Translations under genes and position numbers: made by a program
Origin: Enterovibrio calviensis DSM 14347
Lineage (GTDB): Bacteria; Pseudomonadota; Gammaproteobacteria; Enterobacterales; Vibrionaceae
NCBI RefSeq assembly: GCF_000621165.1
Contig: NZ_JHZA01000001.1
Location: 868,001-932,000 of the forward strand
Reading direction: 5' to 3'
Length of the DNA: 64,000 nt
Part shown: positions 9,348 through 20,900 of the stretch, in pieces
Layout: each line of letters opens with the position of its first letter
Numbering within the stretch: position 1 is the first letter of the stretch
Notes under the pieces: generated by a model
The model's database searches: none
Seen by the model: the letters and a program-made list of their open reading frames with translations, nothing else
Told to the model about the DNA's origin: nothing

Positions 9348-10898
9348 ATGGCTGATTGGCTTTCCATTGCAGCGTCCATCACCCACTCGCGGGACAAAGG
9401 CCAACTAACGGCCGCTTTTTCGCAACAGGTGAAAGCGGCGCTGGGCGTTTCACATGTTTGGGTGATGTTTCCTTGCGAGCAGGGAAGAAAACTCTGTGCG
9501 CAAGGCAATGAAAGCCGCTATCAGTGGGAAGTGGACGACTTTACCCATCCGTTTGCCCATGTGTTTCAATCGGCTTCTGCGATGCTACTTGATCCTGCGA
9601 AGCTCAATTATTGGTTAGAAAATCCCGCGTTTATTGACCTCATGTCTTTGCGTTCAAAAGGTGAAAGCGTGTTGATCATGCCTCTGCCTCCTGGTGTGAA
9701 ACGTATCAATGCACTCTTGGTGATGACAGGGCCAGCGACCGTGTTAAGTAGCCTATTGAGCGATACCCAGTGGGCGAGCACGTGTGAAATATTTATTAAC
9801 CAATGCCAAATGATCACCGATCTCGGTGATGAACATCGTCAAATCTCCGCCTTGAGTTCCTCAATCGCTGAAATTCGTCGCGACGAAAAACGAAGAGAGA
9901 AAGCGTTTGAACTGAAAAGCGTCCTTATTGGTGAAAGTGCACCGATGCAGGAAATGCGAAACAAGGTGGTGACGGCAGCGCAGTCGTCGCTAAATGTGCT
10001 GATTTGTGGCGAAACCGGAACCGGAAAAGAACTGGTTGCCCGCGCCGTTCATGAATTGTCTGACCGCAAAGGCAAAGCGTTTGTGGCGATAAACTGTGCG
10101 GCAATCCCAGAAAATCTTCTGGAAAGTGAGCTTTTCGGTCACCAGAAAGGCGCATTCTCAGGCGCTGATCGCAATAAGTCTGGCCTGATCGCTGACGCCG
10201 ATGGCGGCACCTTGTTCCTCGATGAAATTGGCGATATGCCGCTCTCATTGCAATCCAAACTACTGCGTGTTCTAGAAACACGTAGCTATCGTCCTGTTGG
10301 TGGGTCAAAAGAAACGCGTGTTGATTTTCGTCTTGTAGCTGCCACCCATGTAGCGATGCAAGAAAAGACAGAGAGCAATGAATTTCGTCGTGATCTTTTC
10401 TATCGACTCAATCAGTTTCCGATTTTTGTGCCTGCTTTGATTGCTCGCAATGTGGATATTCCAGAGTTATGTCGCCACTTTATCAATACCTACAACCAAG
10501 CCGCTGGTGTTGATATCACCGGCATTCGCTACGCAGCAATCGACATGCTGAATCGCCATGACTTTCCCGGCAATGTCCGTGAGCTTCGCAACCTTATTGA
10601 GTATGCCTGTGCCATGACGGCCAATGGAGAAGAGATTTCTGCTGAGAGCTTTGGCGAGCATGTTTTTGAACAACGCAGCACGACGACGTCACACCTTGAT
10701 GATGTTGAAACGGAGAGTTTTATTGGCGTTGATCTTACCAATATCAACGATCTAAAAGCCGCAGTTCAACACTTTGAAATCAGTGTCATTCGCTCTCGCC
10801 TAACCAGTTTTGATGGTGATCGTACGAAAGCAGCAGAGAGTTTGGGGTTACCTAAACGCACATTGGCACATAAGTGCTTGAAAATGGAGATAAGTTAA
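9348..10898 (+). CDS. vasH: VasH, sigma54-dependent transcriptional activator of T6SS genes
   Basis: 516 residues in three parts: an N-terminal GAF-like sensory region (about 1-170), a sigma54-interaction AAA+ domain with Walker A GETGTGKE at 221-228 and a GAFTGA-loop equivalent reading GAFSGA at 268-273, and a C-terminal Fis-type helix-turn-helix (about 475-515). In V. cholerae VasH drives hcp/vgrG operons together with RpoN. The Thr-to-Ser change in the sigma54-contact loop is conservative and is known from some other enhancer-binding proteins. Starts 3 bases after clpV; its end is 2 bases before vasI. Confidence 0.94.
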   Translation: MADWLSIAASITHSRDKGQLTAAFSQQVKAALGVSHVWVMFPCEQGRKLCAQGNESRYQWEVDDFTHPFAHVFQSASAMLLDPAKLNYWLENPAFIDLMSLRSKGESVLIMPLPPGVKRINALLVMTGPATVLSSLLSDTQWASTCEIFINQCQMITDLGDEHRQISALSSSIAEIRRDEKRREKAFELKSVLIGESAPMQEMRNKVVTAAQSSLNVLICGETGTGKELVARAVHELSDRKGKAFVAINCAAIPENLLESELFGHQKGAFSGADRNKSGLIADADGGTLFLDEIGDMPLSLQSKLLRVLETRSYRPVGGSKETRVDFRLVAATHVAMQEKTESNEFRRDLFYRLNQFPIFVPALIARNVDIPELCRHFINTYNQAAGVDITGIRYAAIDMLNRHDFPGNVRELRNLIEYACAMTANGEEISAESFGEHVFEQRSTTTSHLDDVETESFIGVDLTNINDLKAAVQHFEISVIRSRLTSFDGDRTKAAESLGLPKRTLAHKCLKMEIS

Positions 10899-10900
10899 TC

Positions 10901-11599
10901 ATGGGTCTGGCCAAAACGATGGTAGTGGGTTCCTTTGCATTCGCATGTTGGCTTTCCCCTATGTTGGTTTCCGCAAATGAAAACGATAACAGCAAAGTGG
11001 CCATGGGCGAGATGCTGGATCAAGCCAAAGAATGTGCGGGTATTTCGGGGCGTTTAGAAAGACTCGCTTGTTTTGACGGTGTGTTCAATACCCCTGTAAT
11101 GAAAGCAACTAAAACAACCTTTGAAGCGCTGAAGCCAGAAGCATGGCAACGTGCGACACGAAGTGAGAATGAAAGAGAACAAACCAGCGGATTTGTTTTG
11201 AGATATGTCGACGTGAAAGAACCCAAGTCTGGGATGTGGATGACAGCGACAGCCTTGCCTGACCGAGAGCAGCAACGATCTGAAATGCCGATTCTGATGT
11301 TTAGCTGCATCGATAATATTAGTCGTGTTGAACTGGTACTTCCGACCATCACCTCAGCGGGAAAAGCGGCGGTAACAACATCAGCTAATGCAAGTGTGAC
11401 TCAGCGATGGTTGAGTGATGACACCGGCAGCATCATGAGAGCAGGAAGAGGGTTACCGGCGATAGAAGTAATGAGCGCATTGATGTCTGGCCCTCGTGCT
11501 GTTGTTCGCTCTGATTTAGAGGCGATTGGGAATTTGACCTTCGATACGTCGACGCTCAAAGAGACAATTGCTCCAATGCGTCAAGTTTGTCGTTGGTAG
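10901..11599 (+). CDS. vasI: VasI (TagO family), T6SS-associated periplasmic protein
   Basis: Start set at ATG 10901. A GGAG at 10886-10889 precedes it, and the protein then opens with a signal peptide (hydrophobic residues 5-25, ending LVSA before NEND). A start further upstream would overlap vasH and bury the signal. The mature part has two early Cys in the ECAG...LACFDG pattern shared by VasI/TagO proteins. Role in the family is poorly known; it is encoded between vasH and tssA in vibrio T6SS clusters. 232 residues, intact. Confidence 0.88.
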   Translation: MGLAKTMVVGSFAFACWLSPMLVSANENDNSKVAMGEMLDQAKECAGISGRLERLACFDGVFNTPVMKATKTTFEALKPEAWQRATRSENEREQTSGFVLRYVDVKEPKSGMWMTATALPDREQQRSEMPILMFSCIDNISRVELVLPTITSAGKAAVTTSANASVTQRWLSDDTGSIMRAGRGLPAIEVMSALMSGPRAVVRSDLEAIGNLTFDTSTLKETIAPMRQVCRW

Positions 11600-11602
11600 G
11601 AA

Positions 11603-13018
11603 ATGCACATGGATATGCAAACGTACCGTCAACGCATCATCAAACCCATTTCTGGCGAAAATCCAGTAGGAGAGCGTCTTCTTGAAGATGCGCTGTTGGA
11701 TTTTGTCGAAGGGCAAATGATGAAAGTGGGCTCGCTTTCTCACACGGAAGTACAGTGGGGAGAAGCCGAGCAAAGTGCACTGAAGTTGATGGAAAATAGC
11801 ACCAAAGACCTCAAGTTACTCACGCACCTATTGCAATGTCTTCAGTACCAAGCATCGCCAGAGCGCTTTACGCTCTCCGTGTTTGTTCTGAACGATTTCA
11901 TTCAACATTACTGGGAAACTTGCCACCCTGTTCCGGGGCCTCGAGGAGTATTGCCTCGCCGAAAGTTTTTTTCGCAGATTATTCAGCGAACAGAAAAGGC
12001 GGTTGAGAAAATTGATGCATCGATGTTCGATGCAGACCAAAAAATCGAATTAGAAACTGCACTCAATGAGCTTCAATCTACGGCTAAAACTCACGATCTT
12101 CCCGTTGAAGGCGTAGAAGATATTGGGGCGTTGATGAAACGACGTCTCACGCAGAATGAACGTGTGGTGCAAGCAACAGCAAGCGCGGAGTCTGCGCCTT
12201 CGTCAACCAAACCATCACCAGCAGCAAGTGCTGGGAAGCTTGAGATTGACGGCAGCTCAGATCGTGCCGTCAAGCAAACGCTTCTTAAAGTGTCTGAATT
12301 TGTGTCTGAATTAGACGGCGGTGGCATTGCGTTATCGTTACGTTTACGCCGCTTTTCCGTGTGGTTTTCGATTACATCGGTGCCAGAAGCGGAAGCCAAT
12401 GGCGAAACGCAATTAATGCCCGTATCACTCGATCGTATTGCGGAATATGAAGAGCAGTTAAACCGTGGTGCTGACCATGCGCTATGGCGCAAAGTTGAAC
12501 AGAGCCTAACTGTCGCGCCGTACTGGATTGACGGTCATTTTCTCAGTTATCGCATCGCGCTCAAGCTAGGTAATGCTGAATGGGCAGACACCATCGCCAG
12601 TGAAACACGCGCTTTTGTAAAACGACTTCCTTTGGTCGCAGAACTCAAGTTCAAGGGCGGTGCACCGTTTGTTAACGATGAAACGCGTCGCTGGTTGGAT
12701 GAAGGAGAAACCTCGAGCACTGGCTCGTCAGGGACTTCGGATTGGGACGCCAAGCGAAAAGAAGCGTTTACCTTGGCAGACGAGGGTGGTTTGTCCGTTG
12801 CACTCGCCATGCTTAATGATGGTTTATCAGATTCAACAGAACCAAGAGATCAGTTCTATTGGCGCATGCTATCTGCCGATGTCATGCGTCGTCATCAACT
12901 GTCAGCCATGGCAGAACAGCAATATCAGATTTTGTTAGAACAGACGACCAGAACGTCGTTGGTTGACTGGGAGCCTTTGCTGATTCAGCGGCTCGAAAAT
13001 ATAGCGAAAGCACAATAA
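11603..13018 (+). CDS. tssA: TssA (VasJ), T6SS baseplate/sheath assembly protein
   Basis: 471 residues with an N-terminal ImpA-type domain (about 10-130; I-S-G-x-N-P-x-G-E near residue 15) and a VasJ-type C-terminal helical region after a Ser/Ala/Pro linker near 190-215. TssA proteins nucleate the baseplate and, depending on subtype, cap the growing sheath. The ATG at 11603 follows the vasI stop by 3 bases; further in-frame ATGs at residues 3 and 5 make the exact start ambiguous by a few residues. Next to tssM, as in V. cholerae. Confidence 0.92.
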   Translation: MHMDMQTYRQRIIKPISGENPVGERLLEDALLDFVEGQMMKVGSLSHTEVQWGEAEQSALKLMENSTKDLKLLTHLLQCLQYQASPERFTLSVFVLNDFIQHYWETCHPVPGPRGVLPRRKFFSQIIQRTEKAVEKIDASMFDADQKIELETALNELQSTAKTHDLPVEGVEDIGALMKRRLTQNERVVQATASAESAPSSTKPSPAASAGKLEIDGSSDRAVKQTLLKVSEFVSELDGGGIALSLRLRRFSVWFSITSVPEAEANGETQLMPVSLDRIAEYEEQLNRGADHALWRKVEQSLTVAPYWIDGHFLSYRIALKLGNAEWADTIASETRAFVKRLPLVAELKFKGGAPFVNDETRRWLDEGETSSTGSSGTSDWDAKRKEAFTLADEGGLSVALAMLNDGLSDSTEPRDQFYWRMLSADVMRRHQLSAMAEQQYQILLEQTTRTSLVDWEPLLIQRLENIAKAQ

Positions 13019-13038
13019 AAATCAGGGATCGAAACATT

Positions 13039-16000
13039 ATGTTCAGCAAGTTTAAATCGCTTCTACAGAAAATGCTGCCAGCGATGAAAGCAGGATTGCC
13101 AATCTTATTGGTGGCTATTTTTGTGTTGCTCAATGTCGCTATCTGGTGGGCTGGCCCTTGGCTGACCATCAATGACAGTCAACCACTCGCCTCGATCACT
13201 GCGCGTGCTATTACCAGTGTTATATTTTCCCTTGCTTGGCTTGCGCTTTGGGGTTTTCTGCAGTGGCGAAAGCTAAAAAGTTACCATGCCGATCAAGCGC
13301 GTGAACGTCAGCTTCAAGAAGATCCCATTCAGCGATTTGAAGAACGTCAGGAATCAGAACTCAACCAAGTGATGACGGCGTTGCATAAGAGCTTAAACAA
13401 GCGTAATTACCTTTATGCACTACCTTGGTACTTGGTGTTGGGCCCTGAAAATGCGGGTAAGACAAGCCTTATCAATCGCTCTGGCCAAAACTTTGTTTTC
13501 TCTTCCGTCATGCGTGCATCCGGCAAGAAAAGCGAAAATCCGTTTTCTTTCGACTGGTGGATTGGTGATGACTCCGTCTTGATTGACCCAGATGGTGAGC
13601 TGCTGACACAGCGTGCTACCAGTAATGATGGGGAAGGCGAGCTTGAGCGTCGTTTATGGCTCCACTTTATTCAGTGGCTAGAGAAAACGCGCAGTCGTCG
13701 TCCTTTGAATGGCGTGGTTATTGCGCTGGACGTGGCGAACTTGGCGACATCAACGACCAGTGAGCGTCGCGCATATGCCAATCTTCTTAGGGCGCGCTTA
13801 CGCGAACTCATGGAAACGCTCTCGACTCGTTTGCCGGTATATGTATCACTCACTAAGCTGGACCTTTTGCACGGGTTTGAACCCTTCTTCCGTCACTGTA
13901 GCAAAGCGGAGCGCGAGGAAGTCATGGGCTTCACCTTCACGCTGGATTCAGTAGACGATCTCGACAGTTGGCTGAATGAGTTTGATAAAGACTTTGGCGG
14001 CTTTGTGGAGCGAGTGAACGGCATGCTGCCGTCTATTTTGATGCAAACGTATGATAGCGAAGATCGCACTGCAATCTACAGCTTCAGTCGTCAAATGGCT
14101 GGGCTCCACGATGTGATGAAGCAATTCCTGCAAGATGCTTTCGGCAGTGATCAGTTTTCCACCTCTGCGCTTGTGCGTGGTGTGTACTTCACTTCGGTGT
14201 ATCAGCAGGGCGTGCCAACTAACGCATTTATCGATTCGGCGTCGCGTCGCTATGGTATATCTCATGCCGTAAACAGTGCGCAGAATGCGAATAATTCGAC
14301 GACCTATTTTACGCAGAAGCTGTTTAGCAAAGTCATTTATCCTGAAGCGGGTTTAGCGTCAGATAACTTCCGTGTGGCAAAAACTAAACGCCGGGTCATG
14401 ATGCTCTCTGTTGTCGCATGTTCGATAGCCTCTGTGTTGTTGATTGGTTCATGGCATCAGTATTACTTGAAGAATGTTGACCAAGCTGACGCGGTGCTTA
14501 CCAAGGTTAACGAATACGAAACCAACTATACGTCCGATGTGGTGATTGATAATGGCGTCGATATTCTTGCGCCGCTCGATACCATTCGACAAGCAACGTT
14601 GGAATTCGGTTTCTTCCGTGACAAGCCAGAATACTTGTCTGATTTGGGCTTATATCAAGGCCATGTGATCGGTCCTGAAGTTGAACAGACATACTTGAGC
14701 TTGCTTGAAAATCGTTACTTGCCAGCACTATTAAAAACGGCAGCCGCTGAAATAGCAGGCGCGCAAGACGACGAGCAGATGCTGACCGCCTTGCGAGTGT
14801 TCCGAATGATGACCAATGATGATGGTCGTTACCAAAATATGGTGCAGAACTACTTCGCGGCTGAGTGGCAAGAGCAATACCCAGGGGATCGCCAAACACA
14901 AGAACGCTTGATGCAGCACCTTGACTACGCGATGCAGCACACTGACCTTGAGGGGGATCGCTTAGATGGACAAGATGATGCTGAAGCGATTCTTGCCCCT
15001 TATGATGGTTTGATTGCGTCCACGCAACGACAACTGAGTCGTATGCCGATTGAACAGCGTGTTTATCGAAACCTCAAACAGGCATCAACGTCTGTACTGG
15101 GTGCACCTGTCGATTTGGCAACATCTATTGGCCCAGTGTTTGACGTAGTGTTTACGCAAAGAACAGAGGAAAGCCAAGATCTCGAAATCCCACGAATTCT
15201 GACCAAGAAAGGCTTCACCGGCTATTTCATTCCAGAATCTGATTCCGTATCAGAGTTAGCGCTGGTGGATAGTTGGGTACTTGGGCAAACCGAATCGATT
15301 GATTTTTCAGAAGAAGATAAACGCGTGCTTCGCGAGAAAATTCGCAGCCAGTATATCGCTGATTACTCTGATAGCTGGCGTCGTGCGATGAACGACATCG
15401 ACATCAAATACTTCCCAGATATTCACAACGCGGTATTGGTGCTGGAAAGCATTACTGGCAATAACCAACCGCTGCACCGTTTGTTGGAAGAAGTGACTGA
15501 TAACACCGATTTGTTCCCACAGTTGCCTGAAAATGACGCTGCACGTGACGAGCTAGTGAAATCACCGCGCTACCGTGTTGCTGCGTTGGTTGATAATCAA
15601 TTTTCAGAGCTAAACGGCTTGGCAACAACTGAGCCTGGTAAACCTATTTACCTTGATGAAGTCGTGGATGCTGTCTCTCAGTTGACGGCTTACATGAAAT
15701 CAATCAATGACTCTCCTGATGTGGGTAAAGCAGCGCTTGAAGCAACCAAGGCAAGGTTGACGCTTAACAGCTCTGACCCTATCTATGTGTTGGAACGAAT
15801 TGCGACAGGCATGCCTCAACCCTATGATTCAATGCTGAAAAAACTCGCGGATGAAAGTTGGTACGTGATTCGTCAAGAAGCCATTCGCTACCTTGAAGTG
15901 CGTTGGACAACCGACGTCTATAACGAATTCCGCACCAAGCTGGCATCTCGTTATCCGTTCAACCCAGCGTCGTCGAAAGACGTTGCACTGGAAGACTTTG

Positions 16001-16584
16001 AAGCCTTCTTCGCACCTAACGGCATACTGACTAACTTCTATGAGAACAACTTGAAGATGTTCCTTGAAGACGCGGGTAATTTTGACACTGCCGAGGGCGA
16101 GAAAACATTGATCCGCAGTGACGTTCTGAATCAGTTAGATTCTGCTCGTGCTATTCAACAAGCTTTCTTCAATCGCAAGGGGATATTGGATGTTGAGTTC
16201 ACCCTTGAGCCTGTTGAGTTGAGTGCCAACAAACGACGTTCAGTTATCAACATTGATGGTCAGTATGTTGAATATAGCCATGGGCCGCGTAAAAACGTGG
16301 GTTTGATTTGGCCGAATACCTTGCGTGAATCCGCGGTCAGTAAATTGACCTTGGTGCCGGTAGCCGCTAACTCATCACCACGCAGCATCAGTATTCGTGG
16401 TCCTTGGGCATTCTTCCGTTTACTGGAAGAAGCGGAGGTGGTGGGTTCAACGTCAACCAGTGTTGACTATCGCTTCAATGTTGACCGAGGTAACGTGATG
16501 TACCGATTGCACTCTGAAGCCGATAGCAATCCGTTTACGGCATCCATTTTTAGAGGCTTTAAGCTCTCTCGTACGCTCTACTAA
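13039..16584 (+). CDS. tssM: TssM (VasK, IcmF family), inner-membrane T6SS channel protein
   Basis: 1181 residues. Two membrane helices lie near residues 19-38 and 58-76, then a cytoplasmic NTPase-like domain with Walker A GPENAGKT at 135-142. A third membrane helix follows near 450-465 (MMLSVVACSIASVLLIGSW), and a long periplasmic region ends in the beta-rich TssJ-binding part. TssM spans the envelope and forms the core of the TssJLM complex. The Walker A is intact here, although ATP use varies among homologues. A 20-base gap separates it from tssA. Confidence 0.96.
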   Translation: MFSKFKSLLQKMLPAMKAGLPILLVAIFVLLNVAIWWAGPWLTINDSQPLASITARAITSVIFSLAWLALWGFLQWRKLKSYHADQARERQLQEDPIQRFEERQESELNQVMTALHKSLNKRNYLYALPWYLVLGPENAGKTSLINRSGQNFVFSSVMRASGKKSENPFSFDWWIGDDSVLIDPDGELLTQRATSNDGEGELERRLWLHFIQWLEKTRSRRPLNGVVIALDVANLATSTTSERRAYANLLRARLRELMETLSTRLPVYVSLTKLDLLHGFEPFFRHCSKAEREEVMGFTFTLDSVDDLDSWLNEFDKDFGGFVERVNGMLPSILMQTYDSEDRTAIYSFSRQMAGLHDVMKQFLQDAFGSDQFSTSALVRGVYFTSVYQQGVPTNAFIDSASRRYGISHAVNSAQNANNSTTYFTQKLFSKVIYPEAGLASDNFRVAKTKRRVMMLSVVACSIASVLLIGSWHQYYLKNVDQADAVLTKVNEYETNYTSDVVIDNGVDILAPLDTIRQATLEFGFFRDKPEYLSDLGLYQGHVIGPEVEQTYLSLLENRYLPALLKTAAAEIAGAQDDEQMLTALRVFRMMTNDDGRYQNMVQNYFAAEWQEQYPGDRQTQERLMQHLDYAMQHTDLEGDRLDGQDDAEAILAPYDGLIASTQRQLSRMPIEQRVYRNLKQASTSVLGAPVDLATSIGPVFDVVFTQRTEESQDLEIPRILTKKGFTGYFIPESDSVSELALVDSWVLGQTESIDFSEEDKRVLREKIRSQYIADYSDSWRRAMNDIDIKYFPDIHNAVLVLESITGNNQPLHRLLEEVTDNTDLFPQLPENDAARDELVKSPRYRVAALVDNQFSELNGLATTEPGKPIYLDEVVDAVSQLTAYMKSINDSPDVGKAALEATKARLTLNSSDPIYVLERIATGMPQPYDSMLKKLADESWYVIRQEAIRYLEVRWTTDVYNEFRTKLASRYPFNPASSKDVALEDFEAFFAPNGILTNFYENNLKMFLEDAGNFDTAEGEKTLIRSDVLNQLDSARAIQQAFFNRKGILDVEFTLEPVELSANKRRSVINIDGQYVEYSHGPRKNVGLIWPNTLRESAVSKLTLVPVAANSSPRSISIRGPWAFFRLLEEAEVVGSTSTSVDYRFNVDRGNVMYRLHSEADSNPFTASIFRGFKLSRTLY

Positions 16585-16608
16585 CGTCATGAAAAAGGAA
16601 GTAAAAAC

Positions 16609-17862
16609 ATGGCGCAATGGATGTTGACTGACATCGATGGCATCAAGTTAGCGGCAGATGATTCTCGCTTAAAGGACTCTGCCGACTATCAAGCCATTCG
16701 TAGTGAAATTAACCGACGTTTTAATCCGCTGGTTGGATCGGTGGATTGGGACAAAGTACGGAGTCTGTGCGAAAAGGTCGCCACCACCGATGGTGCGGAT
16801 TTATTGGTGGCGATCTACTACACGGTTGCTTCACTGAAAACACAGGGCCTTTCAGGTTTTGCCAACGGCCTTGAATTGCAAGTGGCGGTGCTTCGCGACA
16901 AACAAGTAGATGCAAACATGCCACAAGCCAAGCGTGTGGAACTCTACCGCTGGATGTTGGGACGTATGGGAGAAGAGTTGCGGTCAATGCATCCGCAACT
17001 GAGCCAGCTACGAGATTTGTATCGCTGTGAAAGAGCATTGCAGGCAATTGATCGCAATCTGTCACTGCGTGGGAGTGACAAAGTGGCAGATCTCGATGTG
17101 TTGGGCTTTACCGTTTTCGAACATATCGACCGTCTAGAAAACAGTTCGCGTTCAGGCGTTATCACGCCACCGCTTGTCGAAACAAAAGTTAGAAAGCAGA
17201 ATGCTAGCGCATTGGTTTTTGTTCTTGGCGTCTTGTTAGGTGGCGCGTCTCTTTATGGCTTGCAGCACGTGCAGGGCAGCAGACCGTCTCCAACGTCTGA
17301 ACTTACCGTTGCGCTCACCGAGCCAAAGATTATCTCGGTGGAAGAGGCGCAGCAAATTCGTGAGGAATTTGGCGCTCAAGCACTTGAAGGTCACCAGTCT
17401 AGGATTATCCCCGCCTATACGGAGAAAGTGACGGCGCTGACTTCTGGCAATACGAGTCATGCTTTTGCTTCAGGGATTGATCTTGCAGCTAGCCTGAGAT
17501 ATTTGTTTCCAAGTTCGGAAAAAGTCGAAACCCTAAATGTATCTTTGCAGCAATGGCAGAACTCTCTGTTGGCGAGATATGATGAATTAAGCGGAAAATT
17601 TATCGTTGCGCGAACCCGAGCAGCAAATATTAGTTTGCTCAGTAAGACCGGTAAACTAGAGCAAATACCATCTATCGCAACGGGCTTAGAAAATTATGCA
17701 ATTAGTCTTTCTCCCCTACTAGGTAGATTGTCTTATGTAGAAAGGCTATTGGCTGACGGAGATACGGAAAGGGCAGCGAACGAACTGGAACTGTTGGAAA
17801 TTCAATTCAAGGCCATTACATTGAAAAAGGCATTGCTCGAACAACGCATCTCGAACCAGTAG
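16609..17862 (+). CDS. vasL: VasL, TssA-like T6SS accessory membrane protein
   Basis: 417 residues: an N-terminal ImpA/TssA-like helical domain (about 10-180), one membrane helix at about 200-218, and a helical C-terminal half with coiled-coil character. This matches VasL (VCA0121), the last gene of the V. cholerae core T6SS operon, which belongs to the TssA-like group. Preceded by AAAAAGGAAG at about 16592 as a ribosome site. It is the last T6SS gene here; the next 25 bases lead into a strong hairpin terminator, so the operon ends without vgrG. Confidence 0.9.
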   Translation: MAQWMLTDIDGIKLAADDSRLKDSADYQAIRSEINRRFNPLVGSVDWDKVRSLCEKVATTDGADLLVAIYYTVASLKTQGLSGFANGLELQVAVLRDKQVDANMPQAKRVELYRWMLGRMGEELRSMHPQLSQLRDLYRCERALQAIDRNLSLRGSDKVADLDVLGFTVFEHIDRLENSSRSGVITPPLVETKVRKQNASALVFVLGVLLGGASLYGLQHVQGSRPSPTSELTVALTEPKIISVEEAQQIREEFGAQALEGHQSRIIPAYTEKVTALTSGNTSHAFASGIDLAASLRYLFPSSEKVETLNVSLQQWQNSLLARYDELSGKFIVARTRAANISLLSKTGKLEQIPSIATGLENYAISLSPLLGRLSYVERLLADGDTERAANELELLEIQFKAITLKKALLEQRISNQ

Positions 17863-17881
17863 CCGTCAACGATGACAATCC

Positions 17882-17907
17882 AAAGGGAGCCAATTGGCTC
17901 CCTTTTT
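17882..17907. terminator. Intrinsic terminator closing the T6SS operon, probably bidirectional
   Basis: A perfect 24-base palindrome: AAAGGGAGCC, centre AATT, GGCTCCCTTT, followed by further T residues on the + strand. It lies between the convergent ends of vasL (+, stop 17862) and the AcfD-like gene (-, stop 17963), and the A-run on its left gives a short T-run on the - strand, so it could serve both. Confidence 0.9.
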
Positions 17908-17962
17908 GTTATTTCTTGTTATTGGTTTTTATTGCTTCTTATAGCAATAGATGAAGACGCTG

Positions 17963-20900
17963 TTACTCGTGAGCGGGAGTGCCGACCGTCACTGAATCAA
18001 TGGTCAGTGGGTTGCGTGTTGGAAGTGGGAGGTTAAGTGCTCTCACCGCTGCTCGCCCTGCATCGCTAATACCGCCGTCATACTGAGGCTCGCTTACACC
18101 CGGCAAAATGCTCGCTATCACCCCAGGATTCCATGCATCAAAGAACGTCGTAAGATCTGTTTGCGCTGCGTATGATGCACACAGTAGCAAAGCATCACTC
18201 TTACCTAGGTTGGGTTGATAACATTGGTTTTCACCCACTAAGCGCATTCCCGTTTCAGACGGGTTACGTGTTAGGCGATGCATGAGCTTGTAAAGGTTAA
18301 AGCCGTTCATACCAATTTCTTGATTGTAGAAATCTGGCAGATGGCCTTCGTACCATTGGGTGATGTCCAACTCTTTGTCAGCCCACTCTTTTAGTTGTGC
18401 AAACATCAGCAAACGTTCACCGGCACCGCCAGCGCCCCAAGCGTGACCGCTCTCAGCATTGACGAACTCTGGAGCAATGCGAATATCGCGTTCTACACGC
18501 GGCATTTTGCCGAGGTATTTCTGTTGCATGTAGAGGCCAAGCACATTGTTAGCCACTTCGGTTGCACCTTCGACATTGAGCGGCGCTTCAGCGGCGTTAT
18601 GACCCACTTCGTGCCAAATGAGCCAATCATTGAGCGGCGTCGTTGGCATGTTCTGACTGGCGGCATCAAAGCTGCTGTTCATCACTGGATAGCCAGAGTG
18701 CGCAGAGCCGATACTGATCGCGACATCATTAACAAACGCATGGCGATTATTTGGTGTGTCGGCATGAATAACAGCGCGATTGCGTTGTCCGTCTATCCCT
18801 TCGTCTCGCGCATAGAAATCGTTAAGATCTTGCGAGAAAACGTCTAAGTCAGTGGCGAACTGAGCAATACCACCACTGATATTTTTCGCTGACATATTGG
18901 CTTTTGGAGCGGTGTAGATGAAGCTGCTAGATACCACATCGCCCATTGGCGCAGGGGAGTGTTGTGGGTTCACCCATTCACTTGCCGTCCCATCAAAGAG
19001 AGGCGCTGCCACACTGCCGTTGAACTTGATACTAACTGCTTCGCTGTCGCCACCTTGAACGTAAATTAAACCACCATAAGGCACGGTAAATTCACCGCTA
19101 CTTTTAATGGTGTAACTCTTTTGCATACGTGGCGGACGTTTTAGGCCAAGTTCGTGCTTCTCTCGTCCCGTCAAATCGTCATGTAAACCGACCGTAAACG
19201 TCACTGGCGCATTGTTTCCTGAAACGTTAACCATCACGGATTCATGCGCTACAGCCCATTGACCGGTGGCTTGACGGTTACCCGCATAATAGGCGACTGT
19301 GTTGTTGCTCATGTCGAATGTCAGTTCTTTACCTGCTGCGAAACCATCGGGTTCACCCGGGAATCGGCGAATATCGACCACGACATCATAATCCCAGAAT
19401 GAGCGGCCTAGCATCAAACGTGTCAGCGGCTTTTCCATGTAATTGAGCGGATAGCTAGGGTTCATCTGGCCTGCATATTCACCCGCGTCCGCGCCATAAA
19501 CCATGTCCATTTCGACCAATTGGCTGCCAAGTTCTTGCGAACACTGTGTGCCTTCAGCGCCATTGTTACTGGTGTAGCAGTTTAAGAATTCGGTGAATCT
19601 TTCGAAACCAAGCTCATCGTCTTTACCTGATTCATAGCGATAGTCCAAATCGTTCCAAAGCCACACTGACATGTTGGTGTAGATACGATTTAGGTCCACG
19701 CTGCTCAAGCGCTCTCCTAGATTTCCGTCAGTACGGAAATAGCGCTCATGCTGATATAAACGTTCAATGTTGGTGCCAAGATCCGCCGCCTGGATCATGG
19801 CGCGAGCTTCTCTCTCTCCCAGATCAAGTTTGGTGTAGATTGGGCGAGCCATGCCACCTGTGAGTGGAATACCATTGCCCGGACGATACTCAAGGCAGTT
19901 GATTTCGTAATGGTAGTTATAGTCAGTACATTCTTGATAAGTACGTTCACCCTCAACGTTGAATTTGTCCAGTAGATCATTGATGGCTTTGCGCAGCGAT
20001 TTGGTATCAACCACGGGTTCGCCATTCGAGACATCGATGTGACCACTATCGTTGCGCACAAAATGATCTTCCTCGCGGATAAATGCTTTGTGTTCGACGG
20101 GTTTACCGTCTTGTGATTTCTCGAAGTAGTAGGCTGTTTCTAGCTCAGGGGCTTTATCTGGTTTACCAGCAATGATGTGATCCCACGTCACCTCACCCGT
20201 GACGCTATCAATGTTGTACGGTAGTTTCGGCTTCTCGCCATTCTCACCGTCGATTGGCGCGTAACGCTCGATAATGTAGAGACCATATTCACGGTTTGAA
20301 CGCACACGATCAGCGTAGCCATCATTAGGTCCGTTACCCGTAGGCACCACTGATTCGCCCATACCAAATGCAATGCCTGCAGCGTCAAATAAACGGCCAA
20401 GTTCACCAGCATTGTTGGTTGCGCGTAAGGTTTCCATCACCAAGATACTGCCACCGTTAGAGACGTATTTGATTAGCGCAGTGACATCGTCTTGGCTGAG
20501 CTTAGGGCTGTCAGTATTTGCGGTATGCGGCGGCAGATAGTAGTCACCGGTTGGGCCGTGATAATCAAATCCATTGAGGATCAGTAGCGGCATGTCAGTT
20601 GGTGAGATATTTGAAAACGAGGAGATTTGCTCTGTCGTGACATTAAAGTCATCGGCAATTACATACGCTTCTTTGTGCCCTAGTGTGATACCCGCACGGG
20701 TAAAGTAGACGTGCGGTATATTGGTGCCAACGGTGATGGAGCCATCATCTGCACGGTTGGTGAGGTAGCGAATAACGTTGCTGAAGAAGTGCTTCATGTC
20801 ATCGCCGTCTTTTCCATTTTCACACAGGCTATTGCCACCCCAAGAATATCCAGTCGGGCATACCAGTACCGAGTTGTAACGGGCGTTACCCATTACCATG

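Noticed and set aside
8751-9404. 217-codon open frame on the - strand inside clpV
   Set aside because: Antisense to a highly conserved ATPase domain, with no ribosome site and no recognisable domain; a by-product of codon usage.
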